Shown: positions 8,590 to 22,722, counted from the stretch's first letter. The stretch: 64,000 nt of DNA from Mycolicibacterium flavescens (GCF_001722335.1 NZ_MIHA01000014.1:1-64000); one strand, 5' to 3'. Notes: a model not told the origin generated them from the sequence alone. A program made the numbers and translations.

Positions 8590-8983
8590 CAAACTGTTCT
8601 GACGGTCACGAAAATATAACGATTCGGCAAAGGCGCGGTTACACGGCGTCGCTGGCCGGCCCTGCTGAAGCTTCTGTTCGCTAGACGCCGTACAGACGGA
8701 GTTCGTCCGCGGTGATCAGGCGCTCGGCCTTGGCCGGGAATTCGCGGCTCTTCAGGGGATGTCGCAATAGTGACCAGGCGATTCGACTCACCCGTGACCT
8801 TGATAGCGGGTTGTGGTACACGGAACTGACTCCTGCGTCGATACCGATTGCTGACCAAGGGCTCACCCTACCTCAGCACCCTCAGGAAGTCATTAGACAC
8901 CCGTGCGTTGGCAAACTGTGGTAGGCGCGCCGAGAAATCATCAGATGTTTCTGGAGTGACAGATGTGACTCAATCCCTGCCCG
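8590..8983. other. 394-bp region with no secure gene
   Basis: The stretch between the LLM gene and the deacetylase is less GC-rich than its surroundings. It contains one possible small minus-strand ORF (8681-8866). I see no tRNA, repeat or terminator in it. Confidence 0.6.
8681..8866 (-). CDS. Possible small hypothetical protein (61 aa)
   Basis: A 61-residue frame starting with GTG, with GAGG four bases before it. The composition (SRIAWSLLRHPLKSREFPAKAERLITADELRLYGV) looks more protein-like than the shadows nearby: mixed charged and hydrophobic residues and little Ala/Arg/Pro runaway. I do not recognise the protein. It could also be the remnant 3' end of a longer gene. Confidence 0.35.
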   Translation of the reverse strand: MSPWSAIGIDAGVSSVYHNPLSRSRVSRIAWSLLRHPLKSREFPAKAERLITADELRLYGV

Positions 8984-9814
8984 TCACGGTCGCAGAAACA
9001 CGTCATCCAGCGTGACGGTCCGTAGTCGTCGAGCCCGGATGATGTCGACCAACTGCCCGTACACCTGCGTGACGGGGTCATGGTTGAGGTGGCCGATGAC
9101 GATGGTCTGCGCCGTGAAGTACCGGTCCGCCATGGCGACCACCTCCGGCGCCGGGATCCAGACGTGGTCCTCCAGCGTGCCCGACCACAGGGTGTTCACC
9201 GTGTAGCCCAACTCACCGGCCACCTTCTCGACGTGCGCGGTGTGCGCGCCGTACGGCGGCCGGAAGTATGGCCTGACGTCGACTCCGTATGTCTTCCAAA
9301 GGAATTCGTGGTTGCGACGGAATTCCTCGGCAACGTCCGTGAGCGGCAGCTTGGTCAGGTTCGGATGTGACCAGGTGTGGTTCGCCAGTTGGATCTGACC
9401 GCTGTCGACCAGCGGCCGCAGCAGGTCGACGTGGTCGGTCCAGGACCGGTAGATCCCGTTGACGAAGAACGTCAGCCGCGCCCCGGTGTCCTTCGCGAAC
9501 TGGGTGTACCCGCGGACCACCTCGCTGTTCACCCCATCATCGACCGTCAGCGCCAACAGGTCCCCGTCCCCGGGCAGCCGGCTCAACACGCCGCCGGGCA
9601 GCGCCACCCGCGCCGAGCCCGGCGGTGGCGGCAGTAATCCGGCTGACGGCTTCGGGACCTCGGCGGCGACCCCGGTCACCGCAGGAGATCCGTCGGCGCC
9701 GCACCGGCTCAGGCCGACCGCGCCCAGCGTTGCTACCGACAGCGCAACCAGGAAGTTGCGCCGGTTGAGGTCCACGACGGGACCGGCGGTTCGGTAGCGG
9801 CCGATCATCGCCAC
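8984..9814 (-). CDS. Exported polysaccharide deacetylase (NodB domain)
   Basis: A 276-residue carbohydrate-esterase-4 (NodB) protein. The N-terminus has a Tat-like signal (NRRNFLVALSVATLGAVGL) followed by Cys; the residue before that Cys is Arg, so lipidation is doubtful. The catalytic motifs are visible: TVDDG (metal-binding and catalytic Asp pair), HTWSH (metal-binding His pair) and RPPYG. It probably removes acetyl groups from a cell-wall or other polysaccharide outside the membrane. A GTG at 9814 or an ATG two codons later may be the start. It has no obvious operon partner. Confidence 0.87.
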   Translation of the reverse strand: MAMIGRYRTAGPVVDLNRRNFLVALSVATLGAVGLSRCGADGSPAVTGVAAEVPKPSAGLLPPPPGSARVALPGGVLSRLPGDGDLLALTVDDGVNSEVVRGYTQFAKDTGARLTFFVNGIYRSWTDHVDLLRPLVDSGQIQLANHTWSHPNLTKLPLTDVAEEFRRNHEFLWKTYGVDVRPYFRPPYGAHTAHVEKVAGELGYTVNTLWSGTLEDHVWIPAPEVVAMADRYFTAQTIVIGHLNHDPVTQVYGQLVDIIRARRLRTVTLDDVFLRP

Positions 9815-9888
9815 TACTGTCCCGCGCGGGCACCGAAAAGCCGCCCATTGCGCCGCGTGTCGCGGCGGTATTCAGGGCTGCCGAACCG

Positions 9889-11347
9889 TCAGCGCTGCGG
9901 AACCGCGGTCGGCTTGATCGGGGCGGGCAGCGCCGAGTGTCCCATCAGGTAGCGGTCGACGCCCGCGGCCGCGGCCCGTCCTTCGGCGATCGCCCACACG
10001 ATCAGCGACTGTCCGCGACCCATGTCGCCCGCCACGAACACGCCGGGCACCGACGTCGCGAAGTTCGCGTCGCGTGTGACGTTGCCGCGCTCGTTGATCT
10101 CGACGCGCAGGTCGCTGAGCAACCCCTCGCGCTCCGGGCCGGTGAAGCCCATGGCCAGCAGCACCAGGTCGGCGTCCATCTCGAACTCGGTGCCGTCGAC
10201 CTTCTCGAACTTGCCCGCGACCATCTTGACCTCGTGGCCGCGTAGCCCGGTGACGTGTCCGTCGCGGCCGATGAACTCCTCGGTGTTGACCGAGTAGACG
10301 CGCTCGCCGCCCTCTTCGTGCGCCGAGGACACCCGGAACATCAGCGGGTAGACCGGCCACGGGGTGGAGTCGGCGCGGGTCTCGGGCGGCCGCGGCATGA
10401 TCTCGAACTGGTGCACGCTCTCGCAGCCCTGCCGGTGCGCGGTGCCCAGGCAGTCGGCGCCGGTGTCACCGCCACCGATGATGATGACCTTCTTGCCTTT
10501 GGCGTGGATGGGCGGCAGGCCGTTCTCGTCGCCGACGGGGTCGCCGAGCTGCAGGCGGTTGGCCCACGGCAGGTACTCCATCGCCTGGTGGATGCCGTCG
10601 AGATCGCGGCCCGGGATCGGCAGGTCGCGACGGGCCGTGGCACCGCCGGCCAGCACCACCGCGTCGAACTCCTTGCGCAGCTCCTGCGCGGTGATGTCGA
10701 CGCCGACGTTGACCGAGGTGCGGAACTCGGTGCCTTCGGCCGCCATCTGCTCGAGGCGACGGTCGATGTGGCGCTTTTCCATCTTGAACTCGGGGATGCC
10801 GTAGCGCAGCAGGCCGCCGATGCGGTCGTCGCGCTCGAACACGGTGACCGTGTGTCCCGCGCGGGTCAACTGCTGCGCGGCGGCCAGCCCGGCCGGTCCG
10901 GAGCCGATGACGGCGACCTTCTTGCCGGTTTTGACCTCCGGCGGGTGCGGCGTGACCCAGCCCTCGTCGAAGGCCTTGTCGATGATCTCGACCTCGACCT
11001 GTTTGATCGTGACCGGATCCTGGTTGATGCCCAGCACACACGACCCCTCGCACGGCGCCGGGCACAGTCGGCCGGTGAACTCGGGGAAGTTGTTGGTGGC
11101 GTGCAACCGCTCGATCGCGTCGCGCCAGCGGTCGGTGCGTACCAGGTCGTTCCACTCGGGGATCAGGTTGCCCAGCGGGCACCCGTTGTGGCAGAACGGG
11201 ATCCCGCAGTCCATGCAGCGGCTGGCCTGCTCGCGCAGCGTGTCGTGGGAGAAGTCTTCGTAGACCTCTTTCCAGTCGCGCAGCCGCAGCGGGACGGGGC
11301 GCCGCTGCGGTGTCTCGCGCTGAGTGTGCTTGAGGAAACCGCGGGGA

Positions 11348-11355
<8 letters not shown>
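9889..11355 (-). CDS. gltD: Glutamate synthase (NADPH) small subunit
   Basis: A 488-residue beta subunit of glutamate synthase. It passes electrons from NADPH through FAD and 4Fe-4S clusters to the large subunit, completing ammonium assimilation with glutamine synthetase. Seen: the N-terminal cysteine clusters [17 protein letters not shown] and [12 protein letters not shown]; an FAD-binding [13 protein letters not shown]; a second dinucleotide fold [12 protein letters not shown] for NADPH; and the C-terminal [18 protein letters not shown]. It follows gltB on the same strand with an 8-base overlap, so the two are translationally coupled. It corresponds to Rv3858c. Confidence 0.97.
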
Positions 11356-15931
<4,576 letters not shown>

Positions 15932-15937
15932 TCCCAC

Positions 15938-16331
15938 CTACCTATACGAAGCTTCTGCCTGGCAGCCGCTGACAAACGGCAATTCGCCGGTCCGGGCTGT
16001 GGAGTACCTTCGTGCAGCATCGAACGCCGGCCTGAACCCACTTGCCTCAAGTGAAGAAAACGATATGACAAACATTGGGTGACATGCCAACTTAGTCATA
16101 CCTAACTAGGCTCGTAGCGGCTGGATCGGGCCCGATCGCCGCATGCGCTCGTCAGCGATGAAAAGCGTTGCTGGCATTGATATTTGACCGGCAGCCCGAA
16201 TGGGTCGGGTGGATGCGGCGTTCGTCACACCGAGCGCGGCCACCGGAAGCAGGTTTGCTGGACTCTAAGCGCATGGCGTAAGAACTGCGCAAATGTCTCG
16301 CTGGAGGTTTGCATAAAGCCTAGCCAACTTC
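15938..16331. other. gltB upstream region, no gene seen
   Basis: About 390 bp between the gltB start and the 3' end of the copper ATPase. It must hold the gltBD promoter. It includes an AT-richer patch near 16055-16115 with a short inverted repeat TAGT-N8-ACTA (around 16094). No confident GlnR or IdeR box could be made out and no gene is visible. Confidence 0.55.
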
Positions 16332-18389
16332 TTAAGAAAGCGTCCTCAGCACGGCGTCGGGGCTCAGATCCAGACGACGCAACAGTTGCGCATTGAGCGC
16401 CACCACCACCGTCGACGCGCTCATCAAGATCGCGCCCACCGACATCGGCATCACGAACCCGATCGGGGCCAGCACACCGGCCGCCAGCGGTACCGACACG
16501 AGGTTGTATCCCGCTGCCCACCAGAGGTTTTGACGCATCTTGCGATAGGCCTGCCGTGACAGCAGCACGACCGAGAGCACCGAGCGCGGATCGGACCCGG
16601 CCAGGATCACCCCCGCCGAGGCGATCGCCACATCGGTGCCGGCACCGATCGCGATACCCACACCGCCCTCGGCGGCGGCCGCCGCGATCGCCGGGGCGTC
16701 GTTGACACCGTCGCCGACCATCGCGACCTTGCGGCCCTCGCGCGCGAGTTCGGTCAGCTTCGCCGCCTTGTCCTCGGGCCGCACCTGAGCGAACACCCGG
16801 TCGATGCCGAGTTCGGAGGCCACCGCGTCCGCCACCGATTCGGCGTCGCCGGTGATCAGCACGGTCTCGATACCGAGGTCGTGCAGCGCCGCCACCGCCT
16901 GGCGCGACTCGGGACGGATCTCGTCGGCGAGTTTCAGCGCGCCGGCCACCTCGTCGTCGACGACGACGTGCAGCACCGTCGCGCCCTCGTCGCGCCACGG
17001 CGCGGTCTCCGCGAGTGCGCTCAGACCACGTTCGGCCAGCAGCCGCGGCCCGCCGACCCGCACGGTGGCACCGTCCACGCGCGCGGTGACGCCGACGGCA
17101 GGCGAGGAGCTGAAGTCGGTCGCAGCCGGCACCTCCAACCCGCGCTCGCGGGCGTGCGCGACGATCGCGCGGGCCAGCGGATGTTCGGAGTCGGCCTCGG
17201 CGGCCGCGGCCAGGCGCAACAGCGCGTCCTCGGAGCGTCCACCGCGGGCCACCGCGCCGGTGACCGCCGGGCGGCCCTCCGTCAGCGTGCCGGTCTTGTC
17301 GAACAGCACGGTCTGGACGGTGCGCATGTTCTCCAGCGCGAGCCGGTCCTTGACCAGCACCCCGGCCCGCGCGGCGCGCTCGGTGGCGATCGACACCACC
17401 AGCGGGATCGCCAGCCCCAGCGCGTGCGGGCACGCGATCACCAACACCGTGATGGTCCGGATGACCGCTTCGGACGGCTGGCCGATGGACGCCCACACCG
17501 CCGCGGTGAGGATCGCCGCCGTCAGCGCGAACCAGAACAGCCACCCCGCCGCGCGGTCGGCCAACCGCTGCGCCCGCGACGACGAGTTCTGCGCCTCGGC
17601 GACCAGCCGGCGGATCCCGGCGAGAGTGGTGTCGTCTCCGGTGGCGGTGACGGTCACCCGCAGCGCCGAGTCGGTGGCGACGGTTCCGGCGACGACGTGA
17701 TCGCCGACGCTGCGGCGCACCGGTGTGGACTCGCCGGTGACCATCGACTCGTCGACATCGGCGGAACCGTCGACCACCTCACCGTCGGCCGGCACGCTGG
17801 CCCCGGGCCGCACCAGCACTGTGTCGCCGGTCCTGAGCTCGGAAGGCGCGACGGTCTGGGTGTGGTCCCCGACGATCCGTTCCGCTTCGTCGGGCAGCAA
17901 CGCCGCCAGCGAGTCGAGCGCCGAACTGGTCTGCGCCAGCGAGCGCATCTCGATCCAGTGGCCGAGCAGCATGATCACGATCAGCAGCGCCAGCTCCCAC
18001 CAGAACTCCAGCTGATGCTGCAGCACACCGATACTCGCGCCCCACGACGAGACGAACGCCACCGTGATCGCCAGACCGATCAGCAGCATCATTCCCGGTG
18101 CGCGCGAACGGATTTCGTCGACCGCGCCGAATAGGAACGGGCGTCCTCCCCAGACGTACATCACGGTGCCCAGCACCGGCGACACCCACGTCACGCCCGT
18201 CGGCAGCGAGTAGCCGAGGATCGACGCGAACATGCCCGAGGCCGACACCGTGGGGACGGCGAGCACAGCCATGATCCAGAACAGGCGGCGGAACTGGGCG
18301 ACATGCTCGCCGTGACTGTGCTCGCCATGCCCGTGCTCGCCGTGACCGGCGTCGTGCTCGGCGTGGGTCATCGCTGCGTGTTCCGACAT
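16332..18389 (-). CDS. CopB-like copper-translocating P-type ATPase (CPH type)
   Basis: A 685-residue P1B-type ATPase in the cytoplasmic membrane. The N-terminus is histidine-rich (HGEHGHGEHSHGEH), as in CopB exporters, with no CxxC heavy-metal domain. The transmembrane metal site is CPH (ACPHALGLAIP), typical of the CopB/P1B-3 class. Also visible are the phosphorylation motif DKTGTLTEG, the phosphatase motif TGES and the hinge GDGVNDAPA. It probably exports copper. The ATG at 18389 is chosen because an operator-like box lies just upstream; a perfect palindrome CCGACATGTCGG (18383-18394) overlaps this start. No csoR gene is nearby. Confidence 0.9.
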   Translation of the reverse strand: MSEHAAMTHAEHDAGHGEHGHGEHSHGEHVAQFRRLFWIMAVLAVPTVSASGMFASILGYSLPTGVTWVSPVLGTVMYVWGGRPFLFGAVDEIRSRAPGMMLLIGLAITVAFVSSWGASIGVLQHQLEFWWELALLIVIMLLGHWIEMRSLAQTSSALDSLAALLPDEAERIVGDHTQTVAPSELRTGDTVLVRPGASVPADGEVVDGSADVDESMVTGESTPVRRSVGDHVVAGTVATDSALRVTVTATGDDTTLAGIRRLVAEAQNSSSRAQRLADRAAGWLFWFALTAAILTAAVWASIGQPSEAVIRTITVLVIACPHALGLAIPLVVSIATERAARAGVLVKDRLALENMRTVQTVLFDKTGTLTEGRPAVTGAVARGGRSEDALLRLAAAAEADSEHPLARAIVAHARERGLEVPAATDFSSSPAVGVTARVDGATVRVGGPRLLAERGLSALAETAPWRDEGATVLHVVVDDEVAGALKLADEIRPESRQAVAALHDLGIETVLITGDAESVADAVASELGIDRVFAQVRPEDKAAKLTELAREGRKVAMVGDGVNDAPAIAAAAAEGGVGIAIGAGTDVAIASAGVILAGSDPRSVLSVVLLSRQAYRKMRQNLWWAAGYNLVSVPLAAGVLAPIGFVMPMSVGAILMSASTVVVALNAQLLRRLDLSPDAVLRTLS

Positions 18390-18400
18390 GTCGGGATCGT

Positions 18401-18417
18401 ATACCCCCTGGGGGTAT
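18401..18417. promoter_or_regulatory. CsoR/RicR-like copper operator
   Basis: ATACCCCCTGGGGGTAT is a perfect palindrome with 8-bp arms around one central base, matching the G/C-tract form of CsoR-family operators. It lies 12 bp upstream of the copper ATPase start and 34 bp before the divergent thioesterase start. The regulator must act from elsewhere on the chromosome. Both genes could be affected. Confidence 0.7.
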
Positions 18418-18450
18418 CTTGTCGACGGCTGTCGGTCACGCTGTATCGCG

Positions 18451-19254
18451 ATGCCACATCCGCTGAACACACCGCTGGGCCGGTTCGGGATCGAGACGTC
18501 CGTGGACGGCCCCGCCGAATGCGTGGCGTCCATCCCGGCCGGCGGCATGGTGAACGCACTGACCGGTGCCCCGACGATCGCTCCGCTGGCGATGCTGGTC
18601 GATCACGCCTGCGGGTTGGTCAACCACCGCCGGCGCGACGGCGATGAGTGGACGGTGTCGAGCGAACTGTCCCTCGAGGTCGACCCCGATGCAGCCGCGA
18701 TCATCGCCGAGGCTCCCGACCAACCCGTGATCGCCACGGGCCGGCCGTTCGGCACGAAGATTGATGTCGCGCTGGCGCTCTGCGAGCTCGCGCATCGTGA
18801 CACCGTGCTGGGCACCGCGACCGTGCGTTCGTTCTACATCCGCACGCCGGGCGACCTCGAGTCGTTCAGCGAAGGCCCCACCGGCCCCATGCCGCCGGGG
18901 ACACTCGCAGACCGGATGCGGGTGCGGGTCGCCGAAAGCGGCGGCAGCGCACGGGCACTCGTACAAGACGCTGATCCGGTTCTCAACAACTTGATCGGCA
19001 TCGTGCACGGCGGCGTGTCGGCGATGGCCCTCGAAATGGTGGCTTCGGCCGCGATCAACGCCGGACGCGACGACGAACCGCTGCGCACGGCGTCGCTGCG
19101 GATCAACTTCCTGCGGCCGTTCCACAGTGGCGCCGAGTCCCGCTACGTCGGAACGCCCGTGCGGGTCGGACGCGGCTCGGGCGTCGGCGAGGCGCAGGCG
19201 ATCGGCCCCGGTGGTGCGACCGCGATCATCGCGCGCCTGACCGCCTACCGCTGA
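18451..19254 (+). CDS. PaaI-like acyl-CoA thioesterase (double hot-dog)
   Basis: A 267-residue protein with two hot-dog halves. The second half has the PaaI-type signature NNLIGIVHGGVSAMALEMVASAA followed by RINFLRPF; the first half carries the matching MVNALTGAPTIAPLAMLVDHA. It probably hydrolyses an acyl-CoA or aryl-CoA thioester; the substrate is unknown. The ATG at 18451 starts MPHPLNTPLGRFGIET. It is divergent from the copper ATPase across a CsoR-like box, and a strong terminator follows. Confidence 0.82.
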   Translation: MPHPLNTPLGRFGIETSVDGPAECVASIPAGGMVNALTGAPTIAPLAMLVDHACGLVNHRRRDGDEWTVSSELSLEVDPDAAAIIAEAPDQPVIATGRPFGTKIDVALALCELAHRDTVLGTATVRSFYIRTPGDLESFSEGPTGPMPPGTLADRMRVRVAESGGSARALVQDADPVLNNLIGIVHGGVSAMALEMVASAAINAGRDDEPLRTASLRINFLRPFHSGAESRYVGTPVRVGRGSGVGEAQAIGPGGATAIIARLTAYR

Positions 19255-19264
19255 CCCCGGGCAC

Positions 19265-19287
19265 ATCAGCCGCCCCGGCTGATTTTT
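19265..19287 (+). terminator. Intrinsic terminator after thioesterase gene
   Basis: ATCAGCCG (19265-19272), loop CCC, CGGCTGAT (19276-19283), then TTTT. The perfect 8-bp stem with a T run lies 11 bp after the stop codon. Confidence 0.85.
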
Positions 19288-19621
19288 ACGCTCGCTGGAC
19301 AGTTTGCTCATTGCGCATTCAAGCTCCGTTCGGGCGTGACTTGGGCCCGCTACGGTGAATTTCGCACGTGATGGCCTTAATGATTGCTGAATCTGTCCAA
19401 AAATGTTTGCAAACTGGCGGCGCCGATCTGGCGATGTTGCCGGTCTGCGCATCGAAAGCCCATGTCATTGCGGTAATTATTTAACCCGTCAGTCAATTGA
19501 ATTTGTTTGCCAGAATTAGCTATTCATGGCTCTTGTTGTGTGCTAAAAATTGTGGTTACACCCTGTGTATCGTTGGTCAGCTAAGAGTCCACTGCGGTCT
19601 CTTCCACGAAAGGACCCGGCA
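19288..19621 (+). promoter_or_regulatory. AT-rich upstream region of the PGRS-like gene
   Basis: About 330 bp that is clearly richer in A and T than the rest of the window (for example around 19370-19560: tracts such as AATTATTTAA and CTAAAAATTG). It ends with a good ribosome-binding site, AAAGGA, 8 bases before the ATG at 19622. Such AT-rich DNA ahead of a cell-surface gene is a plausible target for a nucleoid silencer such as Lsr2; this is inference. Confidence 0.5.
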
Positions 19622-21079
19622 ATGAAGATTGCCAAGCAGAAGTCAGTCGCAACGGCGACCCTGGCCATGGGCGCGTTGGCCGCGGCCAGCGCCGCGGCCT
19701 ACCTCGTCGACCCCCCGGCGACCGTTGCCAAGCCGAACCCCCTGGTGGTGCAGCAGCAGGAGCACGACGTGGAGCTCGTGCTGTTCGGCCTGCTGTTCAC
19801 GCCTCCCAAGCCCGCCACGACCACGACGGTCGCGGCGGCACCTCCGCCGTCGGACCCGCTCAGCGCGCTGCTCGGCGGCCTGGTGCACGCGCTGATCAGC
19901 AACGGCGATGAGCCCGGTGAGAACGGCGGCCTGCTGATCGGCAGCGGCGCCACCGGCGCGGCCGGCCAGACCGGCGGCAACGGCGGCCTGCTGCTCGGCA
20001 ATGGCGGCGCCGGCGGTGCGGCCGCGGACGGCACGCAGACCGGCGGCGACGGCGGTAGCGCGGGCCTGATCGGCACCGGCGGCGCGGGCGGCGCCGGCTA
20101 CACGCCGCCCGTCGCCGGAGTGGGCGATGTGACCGGCACCGCGGGTGGCGACGGCGGCCACGGCGGCATCGTCCTCGGTGACGGCGGCGCGGGCGGTGCG
20201 GGCGGCGGGGCGGGCACCTTCGTCGGCGACGCGACCGGCGGCGCGGGTGGTGACGGCGGCGGCGGCGGCATCATCGGTGCCGGCGGTACGGGCGGCACCG
20301 GCGGTGACGGGGCCACGATCATCGGCGACGCGACCGGCGGCGCGGGCGGCGACGGCGGCGAAGGTGGTCTTGTCGGCGGCGGCGGAACCGGCGGCGAAGG
20401 CGGCGACGGCGAGGTCATCCCGATCGGCGGCGCCACCGGCGTCGGCAACGGTACCGGCGGTGAAGGCGGCGAGGGCGGCGGCGGTGGTGTCGTGCTCGGC
20501 GACGGCGGAACCGGTGGTGAGGGCGGCTCCGGCACGGCCGGCAACGGCACGGGCACCGGCGGCGACGGCGGCGACGGCGGCGACAGCAACGGGGTGATCA
20601 GCAGCGGCGGCACCGGCGGCGAAGGCGGCGCGGGCGCGGTCGGCACCGGAACGTCTGACGGCGGCGACGGCGGCGAGGGCGGCGACGCCGGAGTGATCGG
20701 TGGCGGCGGCGTCGGCGGTGAGGGCGGCGACTCCGCCGCGGGTATCGGCACCGCAGACCCGGACATCGACACCGAAGGCGGCGACGGCGGCGAAGGCGGC
20801 CAGGGCGGTGGCCTGCTCGGTGGCGGCGGTGCGGGCGGCGACGCCGGCGACGCGACCGGCGGTCTGGCATCGGCCGGTGGTGGAACGGGCGGCGACGGCG
20901 GCAACGCGGGCGGCCTGCTCAGCAGCGGCGGTGACGGCGGCGACGGCGGTGACGGTGTCTCCGGCGTCGGCCTCGGGCAGGGCGGCGACGGCGGCGACGG
21001 CGGCTCACCGAACGGTAGCGGCGGTGCCGGCGGCGACGGCAGCGGCAACAACGACGGCAGCGACGGCGCCGACGACTAG
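19622..21079 (+). CDS. Glycine-rich PGRS-like exported protein without a PE domain
   Basis: A 485-residue protein. An N-terminal signal-like stretch (KQKSVATATLAMGALAAASAAAYLV) is followed by ~70 residues of ordinary sequence. From about residue 95 to the end it consists of GG-x-GG repeats rich in Gly, Asp, Glu, Ala and Thr, as in PGRS domains. There is no PE domain and no YxxxD/E motif before the repeats, so export is likely by Sec rather than ESX-5. Glycine-rich beads often adopt PGII-helix sandwiches that bind Ca2+; that function is not shown here. AAAGGA precedes the ATG; a bidirectional hairpin terminator follows. Confidence 0.75.
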   Translation: MKIAKQKSVATATLAMGALAAASAAAYLVDPPATVAKPNPLVVQQQEHDVELVLFGLLFTPPKPATTTTVAAAPPPSDPLSALLGGLVHALISNGDEPGENGGLLIGSGATGAAGQTGGNGGLLLGNGGAGGAAADGTQTGGDGGSAGLIGTGGAGGAGYTPPVAGVGDVTGTAGGDGGHGGIVLGDGGAGGAGGGAGTFVGDATGGAGGDGGGGGIIGAGGTGGTGGDGATIIGDATGGAGGDGGEGGLVGGGGTGGEGGDGEVIPIGGATGVGNGTGGEGGEGGGGGVVLGDGGTGGEGGSGTAGNGTGTGGDGGDGGDSNGVISSGGTGGEGGAGAVGTGTSDGGDGGEGGDAGVIGGGGVGGEGGDSAAGIGTADPDIDTEGGDGGEGGQGGGLLGGGGAGGDAGDATGGLASAGGGTGGDGGNAGGLLSSGGDGGDGGDGVSGVGLGQGGDGGDGGSPNGSGGAGGDGSGNNDGSDGADD

Positions 21080-21094
21080 CCGATAGCAACAGCA

Positions 21095-21129
21095 GGGGCC
21101 GGGACGTAATGTCCCGGCCCCCACTGTTT
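21095..21129. terminator. Hairpin terminator between PGRS-like gene and dps
   Basis: GGGGCCGGGAC (21095-21105), loop GTAAT, GTCCCGGCCCC (21111-21121), then ACTGTTTT. The perfect 11-bp stem between two convergent genes can serve both strands. Confidence 0.85.
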
Positions 21130-21146
21130 TCGGCTGTGTGCGTCGG

Positions 21147-21710
21147 CTACTTGTCCGACGACTTCTTCTTGGCCTGGCTGGCGGCGCCCTTCTCGGTGGA
21201 GGCGCCCTTGTTGGCCAACTGGCCGCCCGCGTTCTCCAGATGCGCTCGCACGAACCACTGGAACTTCTCGAGTTCGGCCGAATGACCGATCAGCATGTCC
21301 TCGGTCACCGGGTCGGCGTCCTCGGCCTCTTCGATGTTGTTGCGGGTGTCCTCGATGATCCCGTCGTACACCAGATCGAGCGCGGCGAGGTGCGCCTGCA
21401 CGGTGTCACGGTCCAGCGAGTAGTCGTCCCAGGTCCGGTCGCTGATGATCGCGCCGGGCGTGCCCTTCGGTGAGAAGCCCAGCGTCGCGATGCGCTCGGC
21501 GACCTCGTCGGCGTATCCACGGACCAGCTCGACCTGTGGGTCGATCATCTCGTGGACGCCGATGAAGTTCGGTCCCACCACATTCCAGTGAATGTGCTTG
21601 AGGGTCAGGTGCAGATCGTTGTATCGGCTCAGCTGCTTCTGCAACAGCTCGGCCACCGTGGCCGCGTCCTTGTCGGTCATACCGGGAACGGTGTATTCAG
21701 ATTGAGGCAT
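21147..21710 (-). CDS. dps: DNA starvation/stationary-phase protection protein
   Basis: A 187-residue Dps-family mini-ferritin. The ferroxidase-site region is clear: LKHIHWNVVGPNFIGVHEMIDPQ with YADEVAERIATLG, giving the His/Asp/Glu ligands. It closely resembles the M. smegmatis Dps with the lysine-rich DNA-binding C-terminal tail (AKKKSSDK). It forms a dodecamer that oxidises and stores iron and coats DNA in stationary phase. The ATG at 21710 has AAGGAG 6 bases upstream. It is monocistronic. Confidence 0.95.
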   Translation of the reverse strand: MPQSEYTVPGMTDKDAATVAELLQKQLSRYNDLHLTLKHIHWNVVGPNFIGVHEMIDPQVELVRGYADEVAERIATLGFSPKGTPGAIISDRTWDDYSLDRDTVQAHLAALDLVYDGIIEDTRNNIEEAEDADPVTEDMLIGHSAELEKFQWFVRAHLENAGGQLANKGASTEKGAASQAKKKSSDK

Positions 21711-21791
21711 CAAAAACTCCTTCGCACGCAAACGGTGTCGCCCATCCGACTACCCGCTGCCGGGGCGCGATAATCACCGACGCCGGCGACG

Positions 21792-22703
21792 TCACAGGTC
21801 GACGAGGTTCGGGATCGCCATCCGCGGACCGAACCGCGGCAGCACCGCCAGCCCGCTGGTCTCCAGGAGCCGCACGGCGCGGTGGCGGTGCGGGCGCAGC
21901 GGCGCGAGCAACTCGACCATCGCCGGATCGTCGATCGGATGGCCGAGCAGGCTCCAGCCCACCATCTTGGCCAGGTGGTAGTCGCCGACCGAGAGCGCAT
22001 CGGGGTCGCCGAACGCGCGCTGGGCGGTCTCGGCGGCCGTCCACTCCCCCACCCCGGGCAGCGACATCATCGCGGTGCGCGCGCGGGCGGGTGAACGGGA
22101 GCCGAGCCGTTCCAGCGAGTCCGCGCGCTGCGCACAGCCGACGATGGTGCGGGCCCGGCCGGGGTCGACGTTGGCGCGGTGGAACTCCCAGGACGGGATG
22201 CGGGTCCACACGTCCCCGGGTGGGGGCACCCGCATGTGTTGGGGTGCCGGGCCGGGCGCCGGCGCCCCGAACCGCGTGACGAGCAGGCGCCACGCCCGTC
22301 GGGCGTCCTTGCCGTACACGCGCTGTTCGAGCACCGCGGGGACGAGCGCCTCCAGGACACGGTCGGTGCGGCCGAGGCGCAGATGCGGCACCCGGCGGTG
22401 CGCGGCCGCGATCGTCGGCTCGGCCGGGTCGAATCCGGTGCCGTCGTCGAACGCCCCGAGCAGCGCGGGCACGCGCTCGACGAATTCCCTCGCCCCGGCG
22501 CCCCACGCCTCACAGTCGACGGTGTCGACGGCCGGGCGGGTGAGCCGCGCGGTGACCGGACCGCTGCGCATCAGGCTGGTCCGCCAGATGGCGCCGTCGG
22601 GCGCGTCGTAGAAGCAGGGATCCTTGCGGCCGCGCCGCAGCGGCGCCAGCGTCAGCGCGGGGCTGACCGGCCCGGCGAAGCGGACGCTGACCGAGATGGA
22701 CAC
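21792..22703 (-). CDS. AlkA-like DNA-3-methyladenine glycosylase family protein
   Basis: A 303-residue HhH-GPD-superfamily protein. The hairpin and catalytic part is visible as [20 protein letters not shown] followed by [11 protein letters not shown], whose Asp is the expected catalytic residue. An AlkA-type N-terminal domain precedes it. It probably excises alkylated bases. It corresponds in position to Rv0142, beside a DUF427 gene. It lies 19 bp downstream of that gene on the same strand, so they may be cotranscribed. Confidence 0.8.
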   Translation of the reverse strand: MSISVSVRFAGPVSPALTLAPLRRGRKDPCFYDAPDGAIWRTSLMRSGPVTARLTRPAVDTVDCEAWGAGAREFVERVPALLGAFDDGTGFDPAEPTIAAAHRRVPHLRLGRTDRVLEALVPAVLEQRVYGKDARRAWRLLVTRFGAPAPGPAPQHMRVPPPGDVWTRIPSWEFHRANVDPGRARTIVGCAQRADSLERLGSRSPARARTAMMSLPGVGEWTAAETAQRAFGDPDALSVGDYHLAKMVGWSLLGHPIDDPAMVELLAPLRPHRHRAVRLLETSGLAVLPRFGPRMAIPNLVDL

Positions 22704-22722
22704 CGGCCAAGGTTATGCCGGG

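Noticed and set aside
8590..8983. Search for a tRNA or structured RNA in the gap after the LLM gene
   Set aside because: No cloverleaf-like complementary arms or conserved T-loop could be found.
16060..16100. Possible GlnR box upstream of gltB
   Set aside because: GTGAC and CAAC elements are present but with the wrong spacing; too weak to call.
16090..16112. Possible IdeR (iron) box upstream of gltB
   Set aside because: Only about half of the 19 consensus positions match and gltBD is not an expected iron-regulated operon.
19900..21070. Regular repeats that could suggest a CRISPR array or satellite
   Set aside because: The periodicity is in-frame GGC-GGC coding for GG-x-GG; there are no spacers of constant length.
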